Shown here in pieces: positions 51,559-62,726 of a stretch of DNA of 64,000 bases. The stretch lies in NCBI GenBank assembly GCA_017460805.1, contig JAFUAF010000037.1:110712-174711 (forward strand). Reading direction: 5' to 3'. Origin of the DNA: Bacillota bacterium. GTDB lineage: Bacteria; Bacillota; Clostridia; Lachnospirales; CAG-274. Each line of letters starts with the position of its first letter. Position 1 is the stretch's first letter. The translations under genes were made by a program, and so were the position numbers. The notes beneath the pieces were generated by a model that was given only the letters and a program-made list of their open reading frames with translations, ran no database searches and had not been told where the DNA came from.

Positions 51559-52929
51559 ATGAGTACAAATTTTAAAAAGAACGACAAATGTATCGTTGAG
51601 ATAACGGATCTTGGTACAAACGGCGAGGGCATAGGCAAAACAGAGGGATTCACGGTATTTGTAAACGGTGTCATTCCCGGGGAAAAGGCCGAAGTCCTTT
51701 TGATGAAAGTTAAGAAAAATTATGCTTACGGCAAGCTTGTAAGGCTTATAAAGCCGTCCGAAAACAGGGTAAAGCCTGTTTGTTCCATTGCAGGCAAATG
51801 CGGCGGATGCAGTATACAGCATATTGATTATCCTGCACAGCTTTTGTTCAAACAAAATCTTGTAAGAGAGAATTTAAGAAGAATAGGCGGTTTTGATGAT
51901 ATAGAAGTCCTGCCTGTTATTGGTATGGACGAACCTTATTTTTACCGCAACAAAGAGCAGTATCCCGTCAGAGAGAACCCCAAGGGCGGTATAGATATCG
52001 GGTTTTATGCAATGTCAAGTCACAGGGTCATAAACTGCGAAAAATGCTGTATCTCAAACGGCGACAGCGAAAAGGTAATAACAGCTGTAAGAGATTTTAT
52101 GCTTAAATACGGCATAAAGCCGTATAATGAGGAAACGGGCAAGGGTGTTGTAAGGCATATTCTTATTCGTAATGCAAAAAAGACAGGCGAGGTAATGGTC
52201 TGTCTTGTGGTCAATACATCCGATTTTAAGTATAAAAACGAGCTTGTAAAGGCGCTTTCGGATATTGACGGGCTTAAAAGTGTTGTCGTAAACTGCAATA
52301 CACAAAAAACAAATGTGATCTTAGGACAGAAGTGCGAGACCATATACGGAAGTGATACTGTGACCGACAGTATCGGTGATCTTAAATTTGACATTTCTCC
52401 GCTTTCGTTTTTCCAGGTCAACCCCGTACAAACCGAAAAATTATACGGCAAGGCATTGGAATTTGCGGGACTTACCGGAGAAGAAACCGTTATTGATGCT
52501 TACTGCGGCATAGGAACCATAACTTTGTTTCTTGCGCAAAAGGCCAAAAAAGTCTATGGTGTTGAGGTAGTGCCGCAGGCTATAGAAAATGCAAAAAACA
52601 ATGCAAAGAAGAATAATATAAAAAATGCGGAGTTTCTCTGCGGCAAGTCGGAGGATATTGTCCCGAAACTTTTTGAAGAACAGGGAATAAGACCCGATGT
52701 TATGGTAGTCGATCCGCCGAGAAAAGGCTGCGATGCTTCACTTCTTTCCATGATGCTTGAAATGTTGCCCGAAAGGATAGTATATGTGTCCTGCGACAGC
52801 GCAACATTATCACGCGACCTTAAAATTTTATGCGAAAACGGCGCATATAATGTCGAAAAAGTGCAGCCCGTGGATATGTTCCCGCATAGTGTGCATATTG
52901 AAAATGTCTGTCTTTTGACAAGGCAATAA
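51559..52929 (+). CDS. rlmD: 23S rRNA (uracil-5-)-methyltransferase (RlmD/RlmCD type)
   Basis: 456 aa: an N-terminal TRAM domain (about 5-60), iron-sulfur cysteines in CSIAGKCGGCSIQH, and a C-terminal methyltransferase domain with VIDAYCGIGTITLFLAQ, VDPPRKGCD and the catalytic cysteine of VYVSCDSATLSRDL. In Gram-positives the single enzyme often serves both U747 and U1939. It starts 3 bp after yhaM. Confidence 0.9.
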   Translation: MSTNFKKNDKCIVEITDLGTNGEGIGKTEGFTVFVNGVIPGEKAEVLLMKVKKNYAYGKLVRLIKPSENRVKPVCSIAGKCGGCSIQHIDYPAQLLFKQNLVRENLRRIGGFDDIEVLPVIGMDEPYFYRNKEQYPVRENPKGGIDIGFYAMSSHRVINCEKCCISNGDSEKVITAVRDFMLKYGIKPYNEETGKGVVRHILIRNAKKTGEVMVCLVVNTSDFKYKNELVKALSDIDGLKSVVVNCNTQKTNVILGQKCETIYGSDTVTDSIGDLKFDISPLSFFQVNPVQTEKLYGKALEFAGLTGEETVIDAYCGIGTITLFLAQKAKKVYGVEVVPQAIENAKNNAKKNNIKNAEFLCGKSEDIVPKLFEEQGIRPDVMVVDPPRKGCDASLLSMMLEMLPERIVYVSCDSATLSRDLKILCENGAYNVEKVQPVDMFPHSVHIENVCLLTRQ

Positions 52930-52947
52930 ATATAATTAAATTTTTAT

Positions 52948-52976
52948 TTGGCTTTTACCTAAATATATGATACAAT
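52948..52976 (+). promoter_or_regulatory. Promoter of the rimO operon
   Basis: TTGGCT (52948-52953), 17-bp spacer, TACAAT (52971-52976). Confidence 0.55.
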
Positions 52977-53022
52977 GATTATATATGGGCAAAAGTAAAA
53001 CAATACATAATGAGGAAGATAT

Positions 53023-54366
53023 ATGAGTGCTAAAATAAGTTTTGTTTCGCTTGGATGTGACAAAAACCTTGTGGACAGCGAAATAATGCTTGGTTTGATA
53101 GATGAATGCGGTTATGTTATAACCGATGATTTTACACAGGCAGATATAATTATAGTCAACAGCTGCGGTTTTATTATGGATGCAAATCAGGAGGCTATCG
53201 ACAAGATACTTGAAGTTGCGGATAACAAGCAGGACGGAGTATGCAAAGGTATTATCGTTACGGGCTGTATGGCGCAGCGCTATAAAAACGAGATATTTGA
53301 ATCTCTGCCCGAAGTGGATGCTGTTGTCGGCACGGGCGATTTTGAAAAGATAGGCGATGTTATAAAGGCTATATTGGACGGACAAAAGCAGATACAGCTT
53401 GTGACCGACCGCGACCATACGCTGCTCGAAGAAAACAGCTATAAACGTATTGTCACAACAACGGGCGGATTTGGCTATATGAAGATAGCGGAGGGCTGCG
53501 ACAGCCATTGTACATACTGTACTATACCGTCACTAAGGGGCAAATACCGTTCAAGGACTGTTCCCTCTCTTGTGCGTGAGGCGGAGATACTTGCACAAAA
53601 AGGCGTGCGCGAGCTGATACTTGTGGCGCAGGATGTTTCGCTTTACGGCAAAGATATTTACGGCGAGCAGCAGCTTCATGTACTTTTAAAAAGGATATCG
53701 GAGATAGAGGGCATACATTGGATAAGGCTCTTATACTGTTATCCCGAAAACATCTATCCCGAACTTATAGACGAGATAGCGTCAAATCCTAAAGTTTTGC
53801 ATTATCTTGATATGCCGATACAGCACAGTACGGACAAAATATTGAAACGTATGGGCAGAAGAAGCGACAGGGCGGGCCTTGTGGATATTATTTCAAAACT
53901 TCGCGCATCCGTACCCGATATTTGTTTAAGGACAACGCTTATTGTCGGTTTCCCCGATGAGACCGAACAGGATTTTGCCGAACTCTGTGACTTTATAAGC
54001 GAGATAAAATTTGACAGGCTTGGCGTATTTACATATTCGCGCGAGGACGGGACCCCCGCATACAATATGCCAAATCAGATAGACGAAGAAGTTAAACAGC
54101 AGCGAAAGGAATATATCCTTGACCTGCAAAAAAATATTTCCGCCGGTATCTGCGACAGCTTTATCGGCAAAGAACTTGAAGTGATAGTTGAGGGAAAGCT
54201 GGAGGACGAGGATGATGTTTACTGCGGCCGCAGCTACCGTGACTGTTACGAGATAGATGGATTTGTGTTTTTCAACAGCAGTGAGGATCTTATCGCAGGC
54301 GATTTTTACAAAGTAAAGATAACTTCCGCAGGCGATTACGACCTTATTGGTGAACTTATTCAGTAA
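53023..54366 (+). CDS. rimO: Ribosomal protein S12 methylthiotransferase
   Basis: 447 aa. UPF0004 domain with KISFVSLGCDKNLVDSEIM, radical-SAM cluster in EGCDSHCTYCTIPSLRGKYR, and a C-terminal TRAM domain. RimO rather than MiaB is indicated by the SLGCDKNLVDSE start. It adds a methylthio group to the beta-carbon of S12 Asp89 (E. coli numbering). Followed by pgsA. Confidence 0.95.
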   Translation: MSAKISFVSLGCDKNLVDSEIMLGLIDECGYVITDDFTQADIIIVNSCGFIMDANQEAIDKILEVADNKQDGVCKGIIVTGCMAQRYKNEIFESLPEVDAVVGTGDFEKIGDVIKAILDGQKQIQLVTDRDHTLLEENSYKRIVTTTGGFGYMKIAEGCDSHCTYCTIPSLRGKYRSRTVPSLVREAEILAQKGVRELILVAQDVSLYGKDIYGEQQLHVLLKRISEIEGIHWIRLLYCYPENIYPELIDEIASNPKVLHYLDMPIQHSTDKILKRMGRRSDRAGLVDIISKLRASVPDICLRTTLIVGFPDETEQDFAELCDFISEIKFDRLGVFTYSREDGTPAYNMPNQIDEEVKQQRKEYILDLQKNISAGICDSFIGKELEVIVEGKLEDEDDVYCGRSYRDCYEIDGFVFFNSSEDLIAGDFYKVKITSAGDYDLIGELIQ

Positions 54367-54379
54367 AGGATATGTTAAT

Positions 54380-54919
54380 ATGAATTTACCAAACAAACTT
54401 ACATTGTTAAGGGTTATAATGATACCGTTTTTTCTTGTATGCCTGTATATGCAGACACAGCCGGCAAGAATAGCGGCTTTGGTGCTGTTTTGTGCGGCAA
54501 GTCTTACGGACGCTCTTGACGGACACATTGCAAGAAAATATGACCTTGTGACAAATTTCGGAAAATTTATGGATCCTCTTGCAGACAAACTTCTCGTGTG
54601 CAGTGCGATGATAGCTTTGACGGCCGTTGATTCTGCCGTTGTGCTTCCGTCATGGGTCGTAATAATCATTATAGCAAGAGAATTTATGATCACGGGTTTC
54701 CGTACTCTTGCAGCGGAACAGAATATTGTTATTGCTGCGGGATTATGGGGCAAGTTAAAGACTATTTTTCAGATGATAATGATAATCGTGCTGCTGCTTA
54801 ACATAGACAATGTTTTTTTTAATGTGTTAAGTTGGGTGCTTATCGGTATTTCACTGGTACTTACAATTATATCCGCCGGTGATTATTTGTTGAAAAACAG
54901 GCAGGTTTTAAAAGGATAA
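54380..54919 (+). CDS. pgsA: CDP-diacylglycerol-glycerol-3-phosphate 3-phosphatidyltransferase
   Basis: 179 aa membrane enzyme of phosphatidylglycerol synthesis with four or five helices and the CDP-alcohol motif DALDGHIARKYD ... GKFMDPLADK. ATG 54380 is chosen (MNLPNKLTLLRV); upstream in-frame codons overlap rimO. Adjacent to rimO, a conserved Firmicutes order. Confidence 0.93.
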   Translation: MNLPNKLTLLRVIMIPFFLVCLYMQTQPARIAALVLFCAASLTDALDGHIARKYDLVTNFGKFMDPLADKLLVCSAMIALTAVDSAVVLPSWVVIIIIAREFMITGFRTLAAEQNIVIAAGLWGKLKTIFQMIMIIVLLLNIDNVFFNVLSWVLIGISLVLTIISAGDYLLKNRQVLKG

Positions 54920-54933
54920 AAGCAGGTGAGAGC

Positions 54934-56271
54934 ATGAAAAAGACGATTTTGCCGATACTGTCGGCGGGGATACTGTTTTTAAATACGGCAGTACCCGTTT
55001 TTGCCGAAGTAAAGCAGGACGAAGTCGTGCCGTATCTGACGGAGCTTATAGACTATATTGAAAAAAATTATGTGGGTGAGATAGACAGCCAAAAACTGAT
55101 TGAAGCGGCAATGAAGGGGATAACATCCACGCTTGATGAGTACAGTGTATACTATACCGCCGATGAATACAGCGCTTATGCGCGTAATACCGCAAGAACG
55201 ATCTATACTGTGGAATTTGGCTTTGATATGAACAGAAACGGCGAATTTCATATAGTTGAGTTTGAAAACGGTCAGGTGCGCAATGATGACGGATTAAGGG
55301 TCAGAGACCGCATAAATTCCGTAAACGGAGTCAGCACACAGGGGCTTTCGTTAAGTGAGATGAAAGGTTTGTTGATAACGACAAATTCCGCTCCGCTTAA
55401 TCTTAATGTTACCCGCGGAGACAGGACTCTCGATATAAAAGCGAAAGTATATCCGGTTGAGGTAAAGACCATAAGCTACGGAAGTTATGCAAGCTATATC
55501 GGACTTGAGGATGAAAACGTGGATAAAAGTGTCGGATATATCAAGATAGATACTTTCGGTGACGGTACTGCGGATGAGTTTCGCTCTGCTATAGCAGCGC
55601 TCAGACGTGAAAAAAAGACAAAGCTTATACTCGATCTGCGCGGCAATACAGGTGGCTATGTGGATCAAGCCATTTCTATTTGCAACCTTATAGTTCCGAG
55701 CGGAACGATCATAACAACCAAGGATAAAGCGGGTGAACTTCAAACATATAAATCCACGCTTACGGAAGTGCCGTTTAAAAAAACAGTGGTGCTGGTAGAT
55801 GATATGACGGCTTCGGCATCGGAGATAATAGCATCTGCGCTTCAGGACTCGGGGGCGGGCGTTATTGTAGGCGAGCAGACATTCGGTAAAGGTGTTATGC
55901 AGTCTGTTGTGGAATTTGGCGATGTAGGCACATTAAGGCTTACCATGTTTGAGTATTTTACAAGAAACGGCAGGAAGATCGATGGCGTAGGTATAAAACC
56001 CGACTATGAAGTCGAGGATATACTGTTTGTGCAGGAGGGCGATAAGCCGTCAAGCAAAAGGTTGAGAGATGCGCTTATTTACCTTGGTTATTCGGTCAAC
56101 ACCGAAAATGATATTATAAAAAGCATAGGCAAATTTCAGATAAGTGAGGGATTGGATGCAACATATAAGCTTAATCCCGAAACAGTCAGCAAACTTAACC
56201 TTAGAATATTTGAAAAACAGAAAAAAATAGACGAGGTGCTTATGCAGGGGTATCTTATTTGTTTAAGATAA
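54934..56271 (+). CDS. S41-family C-terminal processing peptidase
   Basis: 445 aa with a signal peptide (MKKTILPILSAGILFLNT ... VFA), a PDZ domain (about 95-165, RDRINSVNGVSTQGLSL) and an S41 domain with the catalytic serine in VLVDDMTASASEIIASAL and lysine in GEQTFGKGVMQSV. A C-terminal putative peptidoglycan-binding-like helix bundle (ending KIDEVLMQGY) is present. It acts outside the membrane on protein C-termini; in spore formers CtpB relatives process sporulation signals, but that role is only a possibility. Confidence 0.9.
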   Translation: MKKTILPILSAGILFLNTAVPVFAEVKQDEVVPYLTELIDYIEKNYVGEIDSQKLIEAAMKGITSTLDEYSVYYTADEYSAYARNTARTIYTVEFGFDMNRNGEFHIVEFENGQVRNDDGLRVRDRINSVNGVSTQGLSLSEMKGLLITTNSAPLNLNVTRGDRTLDIKAKVYPVEVKTISYGSYASYIGLEDENVDKSVGYIKIDTFGDGTADEFRSAIAALRREKKTKLILDLRGNTGGYVDQAISICNLIVPSGTIITTKDKAGELQTYKSTLTEVPFKKTVVLVDDMTASASEIIASALQDSGAGVIVGEQTFGKGVMQSVVEFGDVGTLRLTMFEYFTRNGRKIDGVGIKPDYEVEDILFVQEGDKPSSKRLRDALIYLGYSVNTENDIIKSIGKFQISEGLDATYKLNPETVSKLNLRIFEKQKKIDEVLMQGYLICLR

Positions 56272-56301
56272 AAAGCAATTTTAAGATTTCGTTCAGATAG
56301 G

Positions 56302-56331
56302 TTGACAAACTGACGTGTAAAAGAGTATAAT
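56302..56331 (+). promoter_or_regulatory. Promoter of pyrG
   Basis: TTGACA (56302-56307), 18-bp spacer, TATAAT (56326-56331). The initial transcribed region lacks a G-run and no terminator is present before the gene, so the Bacillus-type pyrG attenuation is not evident. Confidence 0.75.
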
Positions 56332-56373
56332 ATATATAATTATGTTTTTACTACATGAAAAATGAGGTATTGA

Positions 56374-57981
<1,608 letters not shown>

Positions 57982-57988
57982 AAATTAT

Positions 57989-58020
57989 AAGGGGCGGTGA
58001 ATAATCATTGCCCCTTTTTT
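57989..58020 (+). terminator. Rho-independent terminator after pyrG
   Basis: AAGGGGCGGTGA (57989-58000) pairs with TCATTGCCCCTT (58005-58016) with two wobbles, then a T-run. Confidence 0.85.
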
Positions 58021-58032
58021 GGGAGTAATAAA

Positions 58033-58932
58033 ATGGATAAAGGTGTGTTCGGTTATCTTTTGCTGAGTGCTGTTGTGTGCGGTGGGATGATTTTATACTG
58101 CAACAACTGCACTGTACAGGAATCTGCCGCAAAAGAAACAGTTACGGAGACAAAAACAGAGCCTACAACATCACAAATTGTCGGGCATAATGAAAACAGT
58201 CAAAACGAACCTGCTTATGTGGAGTATGTGTTTTTGGATGATTTCGGTATACCGCACGCAGTCGTTAAGAACAACGGCGAGCAGATATATGGCTATGGTC
58301 TCCGAATAAAATACTACAACGAAAATAAAGAAGAAATATTTACCGAAGAAAGCGATATAGATGAAGTCGTGCCTGCGGGTATGTCGGGAGGACTTGAAAG
58401 GTTTATTCCAAAGCATGAGGGAACAAAGTACATTGATGCAGCGATCACTTATATAAAACTGCTTGATAATAAGAAAGAACTTGAACCGATATTTAAAAAT
58501 GATTTTATTTCTTTAAGAAACATTCCGTCGGGCAGAAGCGGCGCAGAGTGTAAATTTATTGATATCTCGCCTGCTTCCGTAATAAGTTCTCAAGGCGAAA
58601 GTGACTTATCGGACATACGTTTTTCGGTAAAGAATAAGTCTGAAAGAGCAATAAAAAATATTGAATTTCTGGCGGCGGAATTTGATGCGCAGGGCAGTCC
58701 TGTTTCCGCTTTGCCAAACGGCTATATTTGCAGCAATGTGCGTAAGCTTAGTTGGGATAATGCAAGTATCAAGCAAAATGAAGAAAAAACAGCTGCATCA
58801 CCTATGGCGCTTAATAAAGATTGTGCAAGCGTGAAGCTTATAGTTAATCATGTTGAATTTGAGGACAGGGGTGTTTGGTCAAACCCCGATACGCTTGATT
58901 GGATAATACAACAGGGAGGAAGCGAAAAATGA
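58033..58932 (+). CDS. Exported protein of unknown function
   Basis: 299 aa: an N-terminal membrane anchor or signal (GVFGYLLLSAVVCGGMILY), a Thr/Glu-rich linker (about 30-60), then two beta-rich domains (about 65-170 and 185-295: EYVFLDDFGIPHAVVKNN, FSVKNKSERAIKNIEFLAA). No family is confidently recognised. It overlaps the DUF4127 gene start (ATGA), so the two are translationally coupled. Confidence 0.65.
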   Translation: MDKGVFGYLLLSAVVCGGMILYCNNCTVQESAAKETVTETKTEPTTSQIVGHNENSQNEPAYVEYVFLDDFGIPHAVVKNNGEQIYGYGLRIKYYNENKEEIFTEESDIDEVVPAGMSGGLERFIPKHEGTKYIDAAITYIKLLDNKKELEPIFKNDFISLRNIPSGRSGAECKFIDISPASVISSQGESDLSDIRFSVKNKSERAIKNIEFLAAEFDAQGSPVSALPNGYICSNVRKLSWDNASIKQNEEKTAASPMALNKDCASVKLIVNHVEFEDRGVWSNPDTLDWIIQQGGSEK

Positions 58933-60755
58933 AAAAATTTTTAACGGCACTGACGGCTGCAGCGGCAGTTTTGCTTACAAATGTATGTGTATTTGCGGGT
59001 ACGGTAGTTAATTCGCCTATTGACAGCAGACCTATAAGCTGTGAGTATCTCGGCGATCTGGTGAAACTCGGCGGAGACAGTTATGCCCAGGCTGACAAAG
59101 ACAATCTGGATTATTTTACCGCGCGGCTTGACGACAGCCATTTTGGAGACAGCAAAAAAGTCAGGGAAGATATTGCGGGCAAGGTCGCAAAGAACAACAA
59201 AAAATCGACTACTGTAATTATCAATTCTTCAAGCTATATTACAAACGGACTTGTCGGTGCACGCTGCGGAAAAAACTACGGCGATTATAAAGATGCTATG
59301 AAGGATCTTGAAGGATTGCTTGGCGCATATAAAGAACCGTATTACTATTTCAATCTTATAATGCCTCGTTCGCTGCCCGAAACAAGATTTAATAACATAT
59401 GGCGTGAAAATGATTGTCCCGACCTCTTCGGAATTGCACATTTTTACCTTGAATGTGTGCCCGATGCAGCCGATGCTGCCTATATAAAAGAAAATTACGA
59501 TAAGGTCATTCCGTCACAGTTTTTGCTTGAATACGGTTATGTCGAAAACAAGGCTAAAGAGCTGGGCGAAAAAGAACTGACCGAATGGGAGAAAAGATTT
59601 TTAAGGTATTTCAAAATGAATTTCCTTAACAAGAAGCCATATATGGATTATATAGAGGACTATAAAAAGCCGTATATTGCCACTGCCGATATTTTTTCTT
59701 ATCTGCTTGATTATCAGCAGAAAGGGCTTCTTGACGAGATAGTTGTAAGCAATGATGACTTGCAGCTTCCGAATTCAATATCATATTTTTACGGAAAAAA
59801 TGCCGACTGGATACAAAAAGAAAAAGGCTCACCGATAAAATTCAGTTTTGCACGCACTATGCTTATGAATGATTATAGCAGTATATATAAACAAACCGAC
59901 AAGGTTTACGGCAGCAGAGAACGTTCTTACGGCATGGTCGGAAGCGGAGATAAAGTTAATTTTATTTTTGGCGTTGATGAAGTGCCGCAGCTTATATATG
60001 CGCGCGATATATCACGTAAGAATAAAGTAACGGCAAATCTTGATATAATAACAAATAATTCAAACAGGACAGCGGGAAAGTTTGATGCGGCGGGTATTCA
60101 AAGCCTTCTTGACAGCGCATCAAATTTTGTAAAGATGTCAAATACAAAAACGACGAGAAAGTTTGACCTTTATCTCTATAATTATAATGCGCCTACCGAT
60201 ACGGGATCTTTCCTTCAAAAAATGAAGAAGGACTACAATAAGGGCAATAATATCGGTCTTATAGAGATATTTGCGGGTGTCGGTTCAAGTAAAAAAGTAT
60301 TTAAGGATATTTTAAGCGATAACAAGGCATATCCGTCTGTGACGGAACTTTCAAGCTATAGTGCATGGAACACAAACGGGAATGCGATAGGGCTTGGGGT
60401 TGCACACAGTCAGGTGTATGCCGTTTCGGAGCAGGTGCATCACAATCCGTCGGTCATTGTTGATACACAGCTTAAAATACTTGCAAGGCATATATATGAG
60501 GACGGAGTTTATACGGGCTATGTAAAACTTGCACTTGCAAACGAGGGTTATAAACCCGGAACGGGCGAGACTTACAACAGTGCGTATCTTAAATCCATGT
60601 TTGATGAAACACCTGTTAATTTCAAAGGAAAAATTTGTCGTGTGGGCGGCAGCGAATATTTTATCAAAAAACTTGACATGAAAGCTTACGGTTTCCCGTG
60701 GAGAAGAATTTTCGAGGTTTATCTTGACTTTGATATAAAGACCGAAAAAGTGTGA
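58929..60755 (+). CDS. DUF4127-like secreted protein
   Basis: 608 aa with a signal peptide (MKKFLTALTAAAAVLLTNVC ... VFAG). The mature N-terminus TVVNSPIDSRPISCEYLGDL and the C-terminal SSYSAWNTNGNAIGLGVAHS match the DUF4127 pattern. Activity is unknown, though the family recalls alpha/beta-type hydrolases or phosphatases. ATG 58929 follows GGGAGGAAG and overlaps the upstream stop. Another short gene follows 11 bp later. Confidence 0.75.
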   Translation: MKKFLTALTAAAAVLLTNVCVFAGTVVNSPIDSRPISCEYLGDLVKLGGDSYAQADKDNLDYFTARLDDSHFGDSKKVREDIAGKVAKNNKKSTTVIINSSSYITNGLVGARCGKNYGDYKDAMKDLEGLLGAYKEPYYYFNLIMPRSLPETRFNNIWRENDCPDLFGIAHFYLECVPDAADAAYIKENYDKVIPSQFLLEYGYVENKAKELGEKELTEWEKRFLRYFKMNFLNKKPYMDYIEDYKKPYIATADIFSYLLDYQQKGLLDEIVVSNDDLQLPNSISYFYGKNADWIQKEKGSPIKFSFARTMLMNDYSSIYKQTDKVYGSRERSYGMVGSGDKVNFIFGVDEVPQLIYARDISRKNKVTANLDIITNNSNRTAGKFDAAGIQSLLDSASNFVKMSNTKTTRKFDLYLYNYNAPTDTGSFLQKMKKDYNKGNNIGLIEIFAGVGSSKKVFKDILSDNKAYPSVTELSSYSAWNTNGNAIGLGVAHSQVYAVSEQVHHNPSVIVDTQLKILARHIYEDGVYTGYVKLALANEGYKPGTGETYNSAYLKSMFDETPVNFKGKICRVGGSEYFIKKLDMKAYGFPWRRIFEVYLDFDIKTEKV

Positions 60756-60766
60756 GGTGGCGGCCT

Positions 60767-61006
60767 ATGTTTGAACTTAAAGAAAAGGCAATGCTCAACG
60801 AAAAGATAGCGGAGCTTGAAATGAATTTATCAAACAACTACAAAGACCTTGCAATTACGGCATATAAGGAATTTGCGGAACTGCTTGAAAACTTGCGCCA
60901 AAACGGCTTAAAAGAAAAAACTTATAACAAATACAAAAAAATATTTGATGAATATTCCGAAAAAATGGACGGTTACAGCCATAGGGATTTTTATCATTCA
61001 AAATAA
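60767..61006 (+). CDS. Small coiled-coil protein of unknown function
   Basis: 79 aa, highly charged, with heptad-like segments (ELKEKAMLNEKIAELEMNL ... YKKIFDEYSEKMDG). ATG 60767 follows GAGGTGG; an in-frame GTG at 60752 overlaps the previous gene. Cotranscribed with the flanking genes. Confidence 0.6.
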   Translation: MFELKEKAMLNEKIAELEMNLSNNYKDLAITAYKEFAELLENLRQNGLKEKTYNKYKKIFDEYSEKMDGYSHRDFYHSK

Positions 61007-61021
61007 AAGGAGATGTTTTAA

Positions 61022-62134
61022 ATGGATCCACGGTTTGAACAGCTTGCAAAAAATATTGTTAATTACAGCTGTAAGATCAAAAAAGGAGAACGTGTACTTA
61101 TCGGCAGCGGACCTGCCGCAATGCCGCTTATCAAAGCGATAATAAGAGAGGTGTATAAGGTTGGGGCTTATCCTTACGTTGACCTTTCTTCAAATGTTAT
61201 CCAGCGTGAGCTTTTAATGGGTGCAAGCAAGGAGCAGTATGATTTTATCGCTAAGGTAGACGCAGAAAAAATGCAGGGAATGGATGCTTATATCGGCATA
61301 GGCTGTCATGACAATACGGCGGAACTTGCAGATGTGCCTGCAGATAAAATGGATATTTACAATATGTACTATTCAAAACCCGTGCACCATGATATACGTT
61401 TGAAGAAAAAGTGGGTAGTGCTGCGCTATCCGACAAGCAGTCTTGCGCAGTCTGCGGGTACAAGTCAAGAAGCTTTTGAAGATTTCTATTTCCGTGTATG
61501 CAATTTGGATTACAGCAAAATGAGCAAAGCTATGGACAGCCTTGTTGCACTTATGAACAAGACCGATAAAGTTCGTCTTGTAGCTAAGAATACAGACCTT
61601 ACATTCAGTATTAAGGATATCCACGCTATCAAGTGTGACGGCGAGATGAATATCCCCGACGGCGAAGTTTACACAGCACCCGTCAGAAACAGCGTAAACG
61701 GCATTATAACCTATAATACACCTACGGAGTATCAGGGTGTTACCTTTGAGAATGTATCGCTTAAATTCAAGGACGGAAAGATAATTGAAGCAACATCAAA
61801 CGATACAGAGCGTATAAATCAGATCTTTGACAGCGACGAGGGCGCAAGATATGTCGGTGAATTTGCTATCGGTGTAAATCCCTATATCACAAAGGCAATG
61901 AAAAATATTTTGTTTGACGAGAAAATAAGGGGCAGTATACATTTTACCCCGGGCAATGCCTATGATGATGCGGATAACGGAAACCGCAGCAATATCCATT
62001 GGGATCTGGTGCTTATTATGACACCCGAATACGGCGGCGGTGAGATATACTTTGATGATGTACTTATCAGAAAAGACGGTGTTTTTGTTCTTGACGAGCT
62101 GAAATGCTTAAATCCCGAAAACCTGGTTGACTGA
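61022..62134 (+). CDS. M29-family aminopeptidase
   Basis: 370-aa cytosolic metalloaminopeptidase of the AmpS/PepS group. Visible features include GSGPAAMPLIKAI, the metal-ligand region with GEFAIGVNP, GSIHFTPGNAYDDA and NIHWDLVLIM, typical of thermophilic metalloprotease M29. AAAGGAG precedes ATG 61022. Confidence 0.92.
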   Translation: MDPRFEQLAKNIVNYSCKIKKGERVLIGSGPAAMPLIKAIIREVYKVGAYPYVDLSSNVIQRELLMGASKEQYDFIAKVDAEKMQGMDAYIGIGCHDNTAELADVPADKMDIYNMYYSKPVHHDIRLKKKWVVLRYPTSSLAQSAGTSQEAFEDFYFRVCNLDYSKMSKAMDSLVALMNKTDKVRLVAKNTDLTFSIKDIHAIKCDGEMNIPDGEVYTAPVRNSVNGIITYNTPTEYQGVTFENVSLKFKDGKIIEATSNDTERINQIFDSDEGARYVGEFAIGVNPYITKAMKNILFDEKIRGSIHFTPGNAYDDADNGNRSNIHWDLVLIMTPEYGGGEIYFDDVLIRKDGVFVLDELKCLNPENLVD

Positions 62135-62312
62135 TAAAACTATGGCAAAAAGTCGGGTAAAACAAATGATGGTCCGTGCGGCTGAATTTTCGGAACAGGA
62201 ACTTTGCGGATCCTTGTGCAAAAATGATTGGCAAATCAATATAAGTTTTGTTTAAAATGCCCTTGAAAATTTAAAAAGCAGAAAAAAATATGGTAAAAAT
62301 ATTGTTTGTGTA

Positions 62313-62341
62313 TTGACATTTTATTATTTTATTATTAAAAT
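62313..62341 (+). promoter_or_regulatory. Promoter of the leader-ORF transcript
   Basis: TTGACA (62313-62318), 17-bp spacer, TAAAAT (62336-62341). The gene-free stretch 62135-62726 otherwise holds the leader ORF and terminator below and AT-rich sequence with a possible second promoter near 62555-62585. Confidence 0.65.
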
Positions 62342-62397
62342 TATGCTATAGGTAATATTAGGGTACGGTAAAAATCTAAAAAAGGGGTTGACCGTTT

Positions 62398-62490
62398 ATG
62401 CAAAACTATGTATTAGCAATCAATCGATCAGCAGGCATAGCTATGTCCTTTTTACAAGTAAATATCAGGCCTTTTAAACGCACTCTATAG
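62398..62490 (+). CDS. Leader peptide ORF (30 codons)
   Basis: ATG 62398 follows AAAAGGGG at a long spacing and begins MQNYVLAINRSAGIAMSF; TAG is at 62488. The last four sense codons contain the 5' arm of a terminator, so a ribosome reaching the stop would open it. A second tiny ORF starts at ATG 62498 behind AGGAG. This is the layout of leaders that control drug-resistance genes by ribosome stalling, but no such gene follows. Confidence 0.5.
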   Translation: MQNYVLAINRSAGIAMSFLQVNIRPFKRTL

Positions 62491-62519
62491 GAGAATTATG
62501 TCTTTTGGAGTGCGTTTTT
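62476..62519 (+). terminator. Attenuator terminator after the leader ORF
   Basis: AAACGCACTC (62476-62485) pairs perfectly with GAGTGCGTTT (62508-62517), followed by T residues. The stem overlaps the end of the leader ORF. Confidence 0.75.
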
Positions 62520-62726
62520 ATATTGGGATCATATGAAAAAGGCCGAATATATATTTGTAATTTATGTATTCTTCAAAAAGATATTATAATAAAAAAATAC
62601 ATAATGAGGAAAAGAATGTAAAGCAAATTATTAATACATAAAAAATTATTTTTGCTTATTCGGCAATACCAAGAAAAGTGATTTTCTGCGGGAGAAAAAT
62701 TAACTTTATTTAATAGGAGGTATAAC

